Origin: Artemisia argyi
Taxonomy: Eukaryota > Streptophyta > Magnoliopsida > Asterales > Asteraceae
DNA: 64,000 nucleotides
Direction: 5' to 3'
NCBI GenBank assembly: GCA_030686995.1
Contig: CM060691.1
Location: 62,719,838-62,783,837, forward strand
The notes under the pieces are model-generated. The model was not told the origin of the DNA and made no database searches. It saw nothing but the letters and a program-made list of their open reading frames with translations. Made by a program: the position numbers and the translations under genes. This document shows, in pieces, positions 43,332 to 55,168 of the stretch (its first letter is position 1; every line of letters starts with the position of its first letter).

Positions 43332-44879
43332 ATGGCTCCTACTAGAATCCATGTAAGTTCTATAGTGATTCGATTATTTGATTTTAGGATTAGGGTTTAC
43401 TGCATTATAGTCATCGCTATATTTAACAATAATCTGCTTAAAAATAAGCACATAAGCAGTTTATTGATTAGGGTTTATAAGCAGATTATGTATTAGGTTT
43501 TAGATTGATTGAAATGTATGTTAATAAGCACATATGCATTTTTATTGATTAGGGTTTGGATTGAATGATATGTAGGTTAATAAGCACATAAGCGGTTTTA
43601 TTGATCAGGGTTTGGATAAGCAATTACAGTGTAATGGAGGGTAAACTTAATTGATTTCGTAAAACTGCTTAAAAATAAGCACATAAACTGTTTTAGGGTT
43701 TGGATTGAATGATATGTAGGTTAATAAGCACATAAGTGGTACCACTAATCAGGGTTTGGATAAGCAGTAATATTGTAAAACTGCTTAAAAATAAGCACAT
43801 AAACTATTTTAGGGTTTGGATTGAATGATATGTAGGTTAATAAGCACATAAGTGGTTTTATTGATCAGGGTTTGGATAAGCTGTTATATTGTAATGGAGG
43901 GTAAACTTAATTGATATCGTAAAACTGCTTAAAAATAAGCACATAAACTATTTTAGTATGTATGTGTAATTGTGTTCGTTATGAGCTTATATGATCTGTT
44001 GATTAGGTGTTACTATTACATGGCTTAAATATTGTTTTTTACTGTTGTACATTTCGGTTTTTTATTCATACTTAGGTTGTGCATAACCAATTATATACAT
44101 TGCTATAATTCAGTTTTGTTAATTATTGTTTTCTTCATAATTTTAACTTTTATAACTTTCTATTTTGTTTATTTAGGTTGTTAATGCGAGGGTAAACATT
44201 AGAAGTAAGTTATACATACTTACAAAGATTCGAGATCGTCTAGCGGATAGAGGGGAAAGTTCTTATAATTTGTTTAAACATAGTGTCTTCGGTCGATGGC
44301 TAGATATACGAACGGAAGATCATGATAACCACCTGTTGAATTTCATTCTTTCTCATCAAAGGAATGTTACTAATGCAACTTATGGTACCCCATTTATATT
44401 TGATATTGGCCAACACACCATACAGATGGGGAGGAAAGAATTATGTCTTATAACAGGTTTTCGATTTGGGAAAATCTCGTTAGAACATTTGGTTGGTGTT
44501 AAGTCTAGATTTATGCAGCGTGTGTTCCCCGGTCTTAAGTGTTTGAAGGGGGAAAACCTTATAGAGATTCTTGAGAGTAAAGATTTTAAGCACATATCGG
44601 CCGAGGATGCTCTGCGTGTATGCCTTCTATTAGCGGCTGATTATGTTTTTATGGGGTCAAGAAACAAGGCATGTGATGGTGAAAGAGATTGTGGTTCTGG
44701 TTGACGACTTGGATGCATGGAATGCTTTCCCTTGGGGGGAACATATGTGGCAAGAATTTCATGACAGGATTTACATGTTGGTCTCTTAAAAAAGAAATGA
44801 ATTTATGGAAGGGTATGCAAGAAAGGGGGCGGCACACCAGGCAGTTTATAACTTATACGGATTTGCTTTCGCGCTGAAG
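43332..44879 (+). pseudogene. DUF1985-type gene (Ulp1-protease/transposon-associated family), two exons, broken
   Basis: Exon 1 (43332-43352) is only seven codons (MAPTRIH) followed by GTAAGT. Exon 2 starts at 44177 after TTTATTTAG and continues in frame (VVNARVNIRSKLYIL). It reads as a DUF1985 domain: FGRWLD, GRKELCLITGFRFG, SRFMQRVFPG, DALRVCLLLAADYVFMG, and after a frameshift near 44660 LVDDLDAWNAFPWGEHMWQEFHDRIYMLVS. A TAA at 44787-44789 interrupts the frame, which then resumes to a donor-like GTTAGT at 44880. Such domains usually precede a Ulp1-like cysteine protease in plant Mutator/CACTA-type elements. That part is not in the window, because Copia C begins 231 bp later. Confidence 0.65.
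43523..43965 (+). repeat. Tandem repeats inside the pseudogene intron
   Basis: Units beginning TTAATAAGCACATAAG at about 43523, 43577, 43721 and 43838 contain CAGGGTTTGGATAAGC, AAACTGCTTAAAAATAAGC and GGATTGAATGATATGTAGG. Lengths vary from about 54 to 144 bp. Confidence 0.8.
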
Positions 44880-45110
44880 GTTAGTATACTTTCATACTTA
44901 TTAAGTATATGTGTAATTAAGTATATGTGTAATTAAGTATATGTGTATTATTAAGTATATGAGTGGTTTGGAAAACCAGGTTTTGAATTTTAGAAAGAAA
45001 CTTAGGGAAAAAAGTATACATATATTTGTTTGTGTTATTATTAAGTATCATGTTCGAATATGGTGGCTGCTGGTTATGATGTTGCTTAGTTTTATATGAG
45101 TGTTTGATAT

Positions 45111-45464
45111 TGTTGGGATCATAGTTTTCACTATTTTATCAAGTTTCGGTCATTTGTAATAATAGGTTGCTTAAGTTATTATTTACTTACAATATTGTTT
45201 AAGTTACAAGTTTACTAGGCTTTAGACAAAAGGTCCATGGGCTTTAAAGCCCACACGATTTGGATAGTGGAAGGAGAGGGAGTGTTGCCCTAGCTCCTTC
45301 CCTATAAATAGAAGCTTTAGTATCATGTAATATTTGGTTGGTTATTTGATTTCTTAAAGAAACTCTTGCACTTACATTTCTCTTTATCATATAATCACCC
45401 AATCTCTTTTCTCATCTCATTTCTATCATTATTATGCTTGTGTTTACAAAATGGTGACCTAACA
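45111..45464 (+). repeat. Copia C 5' LTR (354 bp)
   Basis: Begins TGTTGGGATCATAG and ends GGTGACCTAACA, then AATGGTATCATTCGCC. TATAAATA is at 45303-45310. The left flank is the intron side of the DUF1985 pseudogene. Boundaries rest on terminal motifs and the adjacent primer site, because no second copy is visible. Confidence 0.7.
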
Positions 45465-46324
45465 AATGGTATCATTCGCCATATGAAGGTGTAGTTTTTG
45501 TTTTTCATTGATTTTGTTTCTTAAAACTTGTTTTTCTTATAATCGATTTTTGCTCAAAGTTTTATACTTTCTTGCTTGTTTCTTGGTTTTTATCACATAT
45601 TTGCTTACAAACTTGTGCTACTAATCAAAACAAACAAAAAAGCATAAATTTTTCCTCAAAAATTCGATTAGGGATTGTTGTACTTGTTTTCGAAATTTTT
45701 TTAAAATTTTTGAAAAGTTCTTAAAGTTTTTAACTTTCTTAAAGATATCTTCATTTTACACATAAAAGTACAAGAATCTTGAAATAAAAACAAGTTTTTG
45801 GATTGCTTTCTTTGAAAAACAAAATCTGCCAAGTTATCGAGATCTTTCATTGGTACCTATTTCGAGATCTACTCTACGTGCACTACCTCGACTTCGTTAT
45901 TGTGGACTCAGTATTTTCTTTCTTGTATAAGAAAGTAAAATACTTCGACTTTTGGTAAAGTTCTCGAAATTGTACAATTTCGAAAACTGGGTCGTTGACT
46001 TTGTGTTTTTCGAAAACATCAGTTTTTTTTTCGAAATTACACATATTTCGCAAACTTGTATAAGTTTCGCGATCATAGTTTCTCGAAAAGTTCTAAAGTT
46101 TCGAAAACCTCCTAGTTTTGCGAAAACTTTCTAAAAGTATCGAAATCTTTTAATTTCGAGAACCTGAAAATTTTTCGCAATCCCAATTTTCGAAATCATT
46201 GGAATTCAAAAGTTTCGCAATCCCTGTTGACCAAGGTCTCGCAATCTGAAGTTGGGCAAAAGTTTTCGATACTTGGCTAATTCTATACTTTCTACAAGAT
46301 CCATTATTACACAAGTGTTCTAAG
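45465..46324 (+). other. Copia C leader with primer-binding site and TTCGAAA-rich segment
   Basis: TGGTATCA at 45467 is the 8-bp core of a Met-tRNA primer site. Between about 45830 and 46270 the sequence has some 20 occurrences of TTCGAAA, TTTCGC, TCGAAA and related words, far above background for AT-rich DNA. Confidence 0.6.
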
Positions 46325-49300
46325 ATGTCTCAACCACCTAATCACTACTTCCCTCATACTCAGCAACATCAACATCAGCAGTATCAGCAACAACAATACC
46401 ATCAGCAACCACTGTATCTACAACCTTCTCAAAAACAAACGTATAATCCACTACATCATTACCTAATGATGCAACAACATCAGATCATTCCTCAACAACA
46501 ACCACATCAGATGTCACAACAAAACACTCAGTTTTCCTCCAAACAACCTCACTGGTTTGACAGAATGTGTGAAGTTATTACAACTCAGCAATCCTGACAT
46601 GAGGCAGGATCACTTGAAACACCTCCAATGCTTACACCTGGGAACTATGTTCAATGGTCAAGTAGATTCTTACGATTTCTTGAACTAAAGAAACCTCATG
46701 GGAAATTCTTGAAGCAAGTGATACTTGAAGGACCATTTGAGTGGCCAACTAGATTTGAAGCTGGTGATCCACATGTTGATCCTCCACGTCCTCCTGGTGA
46801 TAGACCCCTTCAGAATCTGCACTCACTGAAGAACAGAAACTACATCGTGAAGCTGATGAGTATGCAATGGCTTATATACTTCAAGGTATACCTAATCCGA
46901 TCTATCGAAGTGTCGATGCTCAGAAAACAGCCAAAGCTATGTGGGAACACGTTCATCTTCTTATGGAAGGCACTCAACTGAACAAAGATGACATGGAATC
47001 CAAACTCTACATGGAATACACTGACATCACAATTGAACCAGGAGAGACACTTGAATCCTACTATCATCGTTTCACAAATGTGGTCAATGATCTGGAACGT
47101 CATAAAATCACAATACCAAGGATCGCTGTGAACTCCAAATTTGTTGGTAGTCTTGGCCCTGATTGGCATAAATATGTGACATTTGTTTGTCAAACAAAGA
47201 ATCTGCATGATGCTCCATATGGTTTGTTGTATGATTTTCTGAAACATCATGAACCTGAAGTGGAAAAAGATCGAGCTCTATGAGGAGGATACACACCCAC
47301 ACCAACACCAAATTCTTTGGCTCTCGTAGCTCAATCTCCATATGCTCCACCACCAATGTCAAATCATGCATACGTTCAAGAGCAAAACTACTTCAGTTAT
47401 CCACAATCTTCCACCTCGAACCAAATGGTCCCTTATGATTCATCTCCACACGATTCTTCTACTCAACTTGTTCCGTCAAACAACAATGATGCTGTGTACT
47501 ACTCCAACTCCAATGATGATGACGATGATGACTTTAATACGTTGAATTAGGGACTTGCTCTTATTGCTCGTGCTTTCAGCAAATTCTCCAACAAAACAAA
47601 CAACCGTCAAGTTCATCTTCTAACACAAGGAATCAAGCTGTTGTCAATGATGGAAGAGTGGAAATTCAGAATCGTAACTATGGTCGATCTGGTTCAGGAA
47701 GTTCTTCAGGAAATTATAGGAATGGTCAGAGGTTTAGTAACAATGCAGGGTTCAGGAACAACTCAGGGTCTTCTCAGCAAAGGTCTGAACCAGTTGCTAT
47801 AAGGAACTCCAACTCAGGGAATGCAGTGTGGTGCTACAATTGTAATGAACAAGGTCATATAGCGACAGCATGTCCCAAACCGAGAACTCGGGGTAGTAAG
47901 TTTCACAAGCAGGCATTACTCATGGCTCTTCAAGATGAAAAAGATGGACATTTCCCTGAACAAGACAACAACTTCATGGCAAATGTGAACAATGATGATG
48001 ACATGGAAGATCTGGAAGCTAATGCAGCTGTGATGCTTATGGCCAACATGCAGGAACTTCAGTTTAATGATTCAGGTCCAGTGTATGACACTGACGGCTT
48101 GTCTCAGGTACATGACCAAAAAGCATGCCTCATACATGAAATAGCCTCACCCTCTGCTTCTGAATCAGATATGGCGCAAGTTGTTCCATCTAAATCATCT
48201 TCATCTTCTCAATCAGATGAACAAATAAGCACAGTTGTCATATTTGATGATGACACAGATGTTTCATTTGATGATCCTATTGAGAATGATAAACATGATC
48301 ATTTCGAACAACATGAACCATCATTTGATCCAGACCCTGACCTCATATTGTTATCTAAACAACTGGATGCTCAACAATTGCAAATCATTAAATGCAACGA
48401 GAAAAATAAAGTTTTAAAAGAACAAAATGCGTCACTTACAAGAGATATTGAATGTTATAAAATTCAACTTTCAAATCAGGAAGACAAGATTAAAAATGCA
48501 AAAAGTTTTGAAAAAGCGTTTCAAGAGTCTTACAACAAAGAACAAGATCTTCAACGTAAAATGCAAGATTTAATTGAGTCAAACGGAAAGTTGATTTCGA
48601 AACTCGAAAGTGAAAAGTGTGAATTGAAAATGCAAGCTGTACGTCTTCAAACAGCTCTTTCAAAAACAGAAACAGAATTGTCAACTTGCAAAAAGGAGTT
48701 TTGTGAACATAAAATACGAAAAAGGAAGTATATAGATGACTTACTCGGTGATATTGTTGATCTTGAAAAACAACTCAAAGAATTTCGTCACATTGTTTAC
48801 AAACACGGGAACTCTGTCACAACAATTCAGAAATTTGCTTTAAAACCGAGACCCGATAAAGGATTTGCACTTTGCGATTTCAAATCAATGTTTCTTCACA
48901 CAGCATTTAAAGAAAATCCTAAGATTTACAGTATTGATCACATGTTTGATAATACAATTGTGCGTGCTGTTGTTTTTGATACTGAGGAAGAAGAAGAACT
49001 TGAAGACGAGAGTCGATCAAAAATGAGTTATGTTCAATATTGGACACCATATGACTACTCAAAAGCTCCACCTCTTTCTAAATCTTTTGTTACTCAAAAG
49101 GACTTACCTGAGAAATCATGGTTTGTCGAAGAGTCATATGTTTCATCCTCCAATGAGGCTCATGTCCAAACTGTAGCACAAATTAATGGTCCTTTACCAT
49201 CATCCGGTGAACTTACACCATTACCAAAAACTTGTCGTGTCCTAAATTACTTCAAAACTTTTATGGAAGACATTGAAATTTTGGAGGAAACAATTGAACG

Positions 49301-50789
49301 TAATTCTGAAATAAAAATTGAAACTTTTCAATCCGCTTACGAGCGCGAAAAGAGGGATATTTTTCAAAAACAAATGAAGCCAATTGTTAAACACCTCCGT
49401 CTCTGTGCTACACGTTGGGATCAGGAACTTCAAAAAGAGGTAAAAAATATGATAAACGTTTTCAACGCAACTGAAAATGACATTTTGGTTCAAAAGCAAA
49501 GAAATAGAGTTTTAAAAAATGATGTTGATCGACTCTTGGAACAAGTTCTCAATGCTGATATTTTGTCTGTTATCATGAATGATCTCTATAAATCTGGTAC
49601 TTCTATGCTTATGGATGATCTTTGTGTTGATAATAACTTGTTGAATGTGGAAATTGAGACACTGAAAAATGAGAATGAAAAGCTGAGAATTAAGCATGAT
49701 GATGTGACAAAACATTTTTCAAAAGAAATTTGTCAACTCAAACAAAGGCTTGAATGGTGTCAAGCTCAAAGTCTTGAAAAGGAATTGAAACTTCAAAATA
49801 AAAATGTTTCAAACTCGTGTCAGCTTTGCAAAAACAATGAGTCTTTAAAAAGTCTCTGTCTCAAATATGAGAAAGAAATTGCGGATTTAAAAATTGAAAT
49901 TGTCGAATGGCAACAAAACCGCGATGACATTAATTATTGCAATGTGAAACTTGAGTCTCAAATTCAGGATAAAAATCACATCATCATCGATTTGAAAGAG
50001 AAAATTAAGCTACTTCAAAAAGGAAAGATGGTTGACACCACGGTGATAGCACCAGGAATGTATCAATTAAACAAAACTGCTAAAGATAATGTAATTCAAA
50101 ACACTAATGTTGATAACTCCACTTCTACAGGACTAGTCTCCACTAATAGCGTTAGCAGACCCAAGCGAAAAAATAAAAAGAAGAATAGGATCTTGCAACG
50201 TAAGAGAGGACAACTAGAAGCTCAAGAAGTAGAAGATCAACTTAGGAACTTGAATAACACTCATGTTGCATCCGATTTAGATTCCAATTTGGCAAATTGT
50301 AATCAAAATCTAAATGTAACGAATGATGAAACTTTAAATGTTTTGAATATTAATGCATCTTGTGTGTTTTGTCGCAAAAACGTATCATCTGGTGATCATA
50401 CAAAATGTTTAGCCAATTCTCTTCTCAATCGTCATAAGAAACGTAGGACACGCATTCCTTTTAGGCCTACTACTGCCTCTAAGTCTAACTTAGGAAAGCC
50501 GTCTTCTACGGTTTCTAATGAAATTACAGTTACCCCCATAGGTGCCGAGAACAAATCTAGGAATGAGCCTACTACTAGTGCATTTAACATTAAGAAAGCA
50601 AAAACTAGTTGGAACTGGCAACGTTGGTTACAATACAAACCAGACTTTAAATGGATTCCTAAATTGTTGAATACATGTGTTACTAACCAACTGGAACCCG
50701 CATTGTCTTTGGGTTCCACCCTTACTTCTGTTCCATCCGTGTCTTCTTCTTGTGATGCAGGTGGTACAGATCGTTCTCTGGATTGTTGA
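46325..50789 (+). pseudogene. Copia C gag pseudogene (very long, coiled-coil)
   Basis: Starts with a His/Gln-rich segment at ATG 46325. The capsid region (46628-47280) and a CCHC knuckle, CYNCNEQGHIATAC (47832-47873), are clear. Long Lys/Glu/Leu-rich coiled-coil stretches follow (about 48340-48760 and 49240-50020), then a basic tail. Lesions: TGA 46595-46597, a frameshift near 46815, TGA 47281-47283, TAG 47548-47550, and a further frameshift before 47658. From 47658 the frame is open for 1043 codons to 50789. The three stops are explained by C-to-T changes of Arg CGA or Gln CAG codons. The pol frame overlaps the gag end and is shifted by one base. Confidence 0.85.
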
Positions 50790-53700
50790 TAGCGGATGCA
50801 CCCGACATATGACAGGCAATCTCAAACTGTTACACAACTTTGTCTCAAAGTTCATTGGTACTGTCAGATTCGGGAATGATCATTACGCTCTAATCATGGG
50901 ATATGGTGACTATGTCAGTGAGAACATTGAAATAAGTCGTGTTTATTATGTGGAAGGCCTTGGACACAACCTTTTCTCTGTTGGTCAATTCTGCGATGGG
51001 GATCTAGAAGTTGCATTTCGTGAGAAAACGTGCTTTGTTCGTGACTTACAAGGAAACGATCTAATGTCTGGCTCACGTGGTTCTAACCTTTATACTATAT
51101 CAATGTCAGATATGATTGCAACATCTCCGATATGTCTTCTCTCCAAAGCGGAATTGACTAAATCTTGGTTATGGCACAAACGTCTTTCGCACTTGAATTT
51201 CAAAACCATGACTGACCTTGCTCGTTATAAACTTGTTGACGGATTTCCAAGATTCCGCTTTACCAAAGATCACTTATGTCCAGCCTGTGAACAAGGAAAA
51301 AGTACTCGTGCTCATTTTCCTAATAAACCTGAGCATAGTACGAATCATGTTCTGCAACTGCTTCACATGGATTTGTGTGGACCGATGCGTGTTCAAAGTA
51401 TCAACGGTAAACGCTACATTCTTGTAATTGTGGATGATTATTCAAGATGGACTTGGGTTTATTTTCTACGAAGTAAAGATCAGGCTCCCTCAATGATCAT
51501 CACCTTTCTCACTAAAATTCAAGTTCAGTTACGCAACACGGTACGAATAGTCAGAACTGACAATGGAACTGAATTCAAAAATCAGACACTTCGGTCTTAT
51601 TATGAGAAAGTGGGAATTGAACATCAAACATCTATTCCTAGAAGCCCAGAACAGAATGGAGTTGTTGAAAGACGCAACAGGACGTTAGTGGAAGCTGCTA
51701 GAACTATGTTGATTAATGCTCAATTACCAGATTACTTGTGGGCGGAAGCTGTTTCAACTGCATGTTATACCCAAAACCGTTGTATGATCACAAAACGCCA
51801 TTGCAAAACACCTTATCAAATTGTTCACAAAAGGAAACCGAACATCGATTACTTTCATGTATTTGGAGCACTTTGTTATCCGAAGAATGATCGTGATGAT
51901 TTAGGTAAACTTAAAGCAAAGGCTGACATCGGAGTGTTCGTTGGATACTGTGAAAATTCTAAAGGTTTTCGGATTTGGAATCGTCGAACAAGAGAAATTC
52001 AAGAAACCATTCACGCTAATTTTGATGAACTCACACAAATGGCTTCTGAGCAACACAGCTTAGGACCCGAATTCAACCGTCTTAACTCTCCGGCATCTTC
52101 GGCTGAATCCTTGCCACTCAACCGCAAAGAATTAGAAACCTTGTTTGCTCCACTATTTGATGACACAATTGAATACCGTCCCATTGAGGTCTCACCTAAT
52201 TCCGCTGCTCAACCTGATAACATTCCAGTACCAGACTCACCTCAACAAACAACTACAAGTGTTGCGAGAGACGGTCCTCCAATTGAATCACCATCTACAG
52301 TAGAACAAACTGTTTCTACTACCCACCACCCAGCTGAAGATCCAACATCACAATCAGTTCCACAACCCGCAGAGCTTGATCCTGATGCGTTCTTTAACCC
52401 GTTTGCACCTGCTCCTACAGTTCCTGATATAGCTGAGTCGTCAACACGCAATTTGGATCCTGCTAACATGCGAGATACCTATCAACTACACCCTTCAACA
52501 CACAAATGGACTCGAGACCATCCACTAGTTCACATTATCGGCCATCCAGATGCTCCTGTTATGACAAGACAACGACTTCACACGGATGGAGAAACTTGTA
52601 TCTATGCACTCACAGTTTGTCACGAAGAACCGAAGAACATTAAAGATGCAATGACTTATGACAACTGGATTGAATCTATGCAAGAGGAATTTCAGCAATT
52701 CATAAGACTTGAAGTCTGGGAATTAGTTGAAAGACCTGACGGAGTCTTTGTCATCGGGTTAAAATGGATTTGGAAGAATAAGCTTGATGCTGAAGGAACT
52801 GTCATACGTAACAAATCACGCCTGGTAGCGAAAGGATACTCTCAACTAGAAGGACTTGATTTTGCTGAATCCTTTGCTCCAGTGGCTAGACATGAAGCTG
52901 TTCGGATCTTCTTAGCCTATGCTGCACACAGGAACATGGTTGTTTACCAAATGGATGTGAAAACAGCATTTCTTAATGGAGAACTCCGTGAAGAAGTTTA
53001 TGTTAGTCAACCTGAAGGCTTCGTTGATCCTGAGCGTCCTAATCACGTTTACCGACTCAAAAAGGCACTCTACGGACTCAAGCAAGCCCCACGGGCGTGG
53101 TATGACAAATTGTCCACTTTCTTACTGGCCAATAAATTTTCTAAAGGATCGGTGGATCCAACACTATTTACAAAAACCTACGGGGAGGACTTACTTGTTG
53201 TTCAAATATATGTCGATGACATTATTTTTGCCTCAACAAAACGAAGTTACTCTAATGATTTTGCAAAATTAATGAAAGATAATTTTGAAATGTCCATGAT
53301 GGGTGAACTTTCGTTCTTTCTAGGACTACAAGTTCATCAATCACCCCGTGGAATTTTTATAAATCAGTCCAAATATGCTCTTGAAATTTTAAAGAAACAT
53401 GGAATGATGACCAGTGATACTTATAATACACCAATGGGCTATACCACAAAACTAGATGCTGATTTACATGGGACTCCTGTTGACCCTACCAAATACCGAA
53501 GTATGATTGGGTCCCTCATGTATCTCACAGCTAGTAGACCTGATATAGTATTTGCTGTCTACATGTGCTCTCGTTATCAGTCCAAACCAACTGGAAAACA
53601 CCTCAGCGAGGTCAAAAGAATCCTTCGATACATAAAGGGAACCATTAACTTGGGAATCTGGTATCCGAAGGATTCTGGTTTTGAACTAATTGCTTTTTCA

Positions 53701-54186
53701 GATGCTGACCATGCAGGATGTTTAGACACACGCAAAAGCACATCTGGTGGATTACAATTTCTAGGAGACAAACTTGTGTCATGGCAATCAAAAAAGCAGG
53801 ACTGCACATCATTGTCGTCAACAGAATCTGAATACGTAGCCATGTCTGCTTGTTGTGCTCAAGTCATTTAGATGAGATCACAACTTAAGGATTACGGCTA
53901 CCTATTCAACAAGATTCCCATCTACTGTGATTCCAAAAGTGCAATTGCTATCTCCTGCAACATAGTTCATCATTGCAAATCCAAACACATCGATCTACGA
54001 TATCACTTCATCAAAGAGCACGTGGAAAAGGGTACCGTTGAACTTTATTTTGTTGGGACTGAGTACCAATTGGCGGACTTACTTACCAAATCCTTAGCAC
54101 CATCAAGGTTTGCTAGTCTAGTTCACCAAATTGGTATGCGATGTTTGACTCCAGAGGATCTGGAAAAGTTTTTAAAACACAATTGA
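50677..54186 (+). pseudogene. Copia C pol: protease, integrase, RT, RNase H, one internal stop
   Basis: The frame is open from 50677 and functional homology begins with protease [11 protein letters not shown] at 50788. Integrase HHCC region [11 protein letters not shown] to CPAC (about 51170-51290); catalytic residues in [15 protein letters not shown] and [14 protein letters not shown] with KTAFLNG and YVDDIIFAS (53209-53235); RNase H with [17 protein letters not shown] and [19 protein letters not shown] at 53869-53871 (a Trp codon changed by G-to-A) splits the RNase H. The same frame then runs on to 54186 (YCDSKSAIAIS, HIDLRYHFIKEHVE, GTEYQLADLLTK). Apart from this stop and the shifted gag-pol junction, the catalytic motifs are intact. 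Confidence 0.92.
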
Positions 54187-55168
54187 TCGTCAAACATCAA
54201 AACTATCTTTGTAAATATTTTTTCAAAAACAAAATACAAAAATATAAAACCAATCAAAAACTCAAAAAGATTTTTGGTCTTTTATATATATAAAAAAAAA
54301 ATGCAAGTATATCGCTTCACTTCAACACTTTGTTAAAATTTTACAAGTGTTGAGGGGGAGTCATGCTTAAATTTTTTTTCACCAATTTTAATTGGTATAC
54401 TTGCATGTTTTTCGTATTTTACGGTACTTCGGAGTGTGTGGACGTTCTTTAAACATCCCTTTGTCTCATCCCGCTGTAAGGACTTCATAAGTTAGAATAA
54501 CGGTTGTATATCTTGATGTTACACATGTTTGACATTTAACTTTAGGACTCAAGTAAGTATATCTAAAGGTTAAGGGACCAAAAGTGACTAAAATTCAAAG
54601 TTTAATAAATAACAAAAACAAACAAACCGTTTTCCACAAACCTCACAATATTCAAAACCCCTAAAACCCTTTTTTCAAACCTACGGCCCGAATTCAATCG
54701 AGTTATCCACGCTTGTGATCATCAATCTGTAAGTTCCTAAGTAATCACTAGGGTATTACAAACATAGGATCTCGATTAATTGAAAATCCAACGGCTCAAT
54801 CTCATGTTTTATTGATTTCGAGAACTAGGGTTTGAGATTTCGAAATTTTCTATAATCATGTTTAGGTGTTTGATTCTTGATAGGGTTTTGTTATAAAGCT
54901 TGTTTCTAACATATCCTCATCATTTTTCCATGCATTCCTTCATGTTTACTTCGATTTAGAAATCTAGTTTTTGGGTCGATTTGAGATTGGTAGATTCTGT
55001 GTTTGCTTGCTTTGTTTTATTGGTGGGATATGTTTTTATGGTCTCAAGTATGCATGTTTGAAGTAATGTTGTTGATCTACACCATTGATGTTTGATTCTC
55101 GATAAGCTAGTATGCCTCGATCATAGGTTAATTCGATCTGAGTCCAAATGTGTTGTTTGCTGCTATAC
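54187..55168 (+). other. Copia C downstream region with stem-loops, purine tract and donor-like site
   Basis: ATGCAAGTATA at 54301 pairs with TATACTTGCAT near 54397. Inside it, TCAACACTTTGT pairs with ACAAGTGTTGA at about 54322-54353. TTGAGGGGGAG follows. From about 54650 a leader-like sequence with CCCTAAAACCC leads to a donor-like ATCT|GTAAGTTC at 54729, after which the DNA is T-rich and intron-like until Tekay B interrupts at 55169. This parallels the leader of the extra ORF in SIRE B. Confidence 0.55.

Larger units (their letters stand above)
45111..55168 (+). mobile_element. Copia C: Copia element with long coiled-coil gag, broken, split by Tekay B
   Basis: The 5' LTR (45111-45464), primer site, leader, gag and pol are in order on the + strand. 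Motifs resemble the SIRE-related Copia family common in Asteraceae. There is no 3' LTR before Tekay B starts at 55169. Nothing after the stem-loop at 54320 matches the 5' LTR. The 3' part should therefore lie beyond Tekay B, outside the window. The short LTR is unusual for SIRE, so lineage placement is tentative. Confidence 0.8.

Noticed and set aside
54360..55168. 3' LTR of Copia C directly after the purine tract
   Set aside because: No match to the 5' LTR start TGTTGGGATC or to its TATA region, so the real 3' LTR is probably beyond Tekay B.
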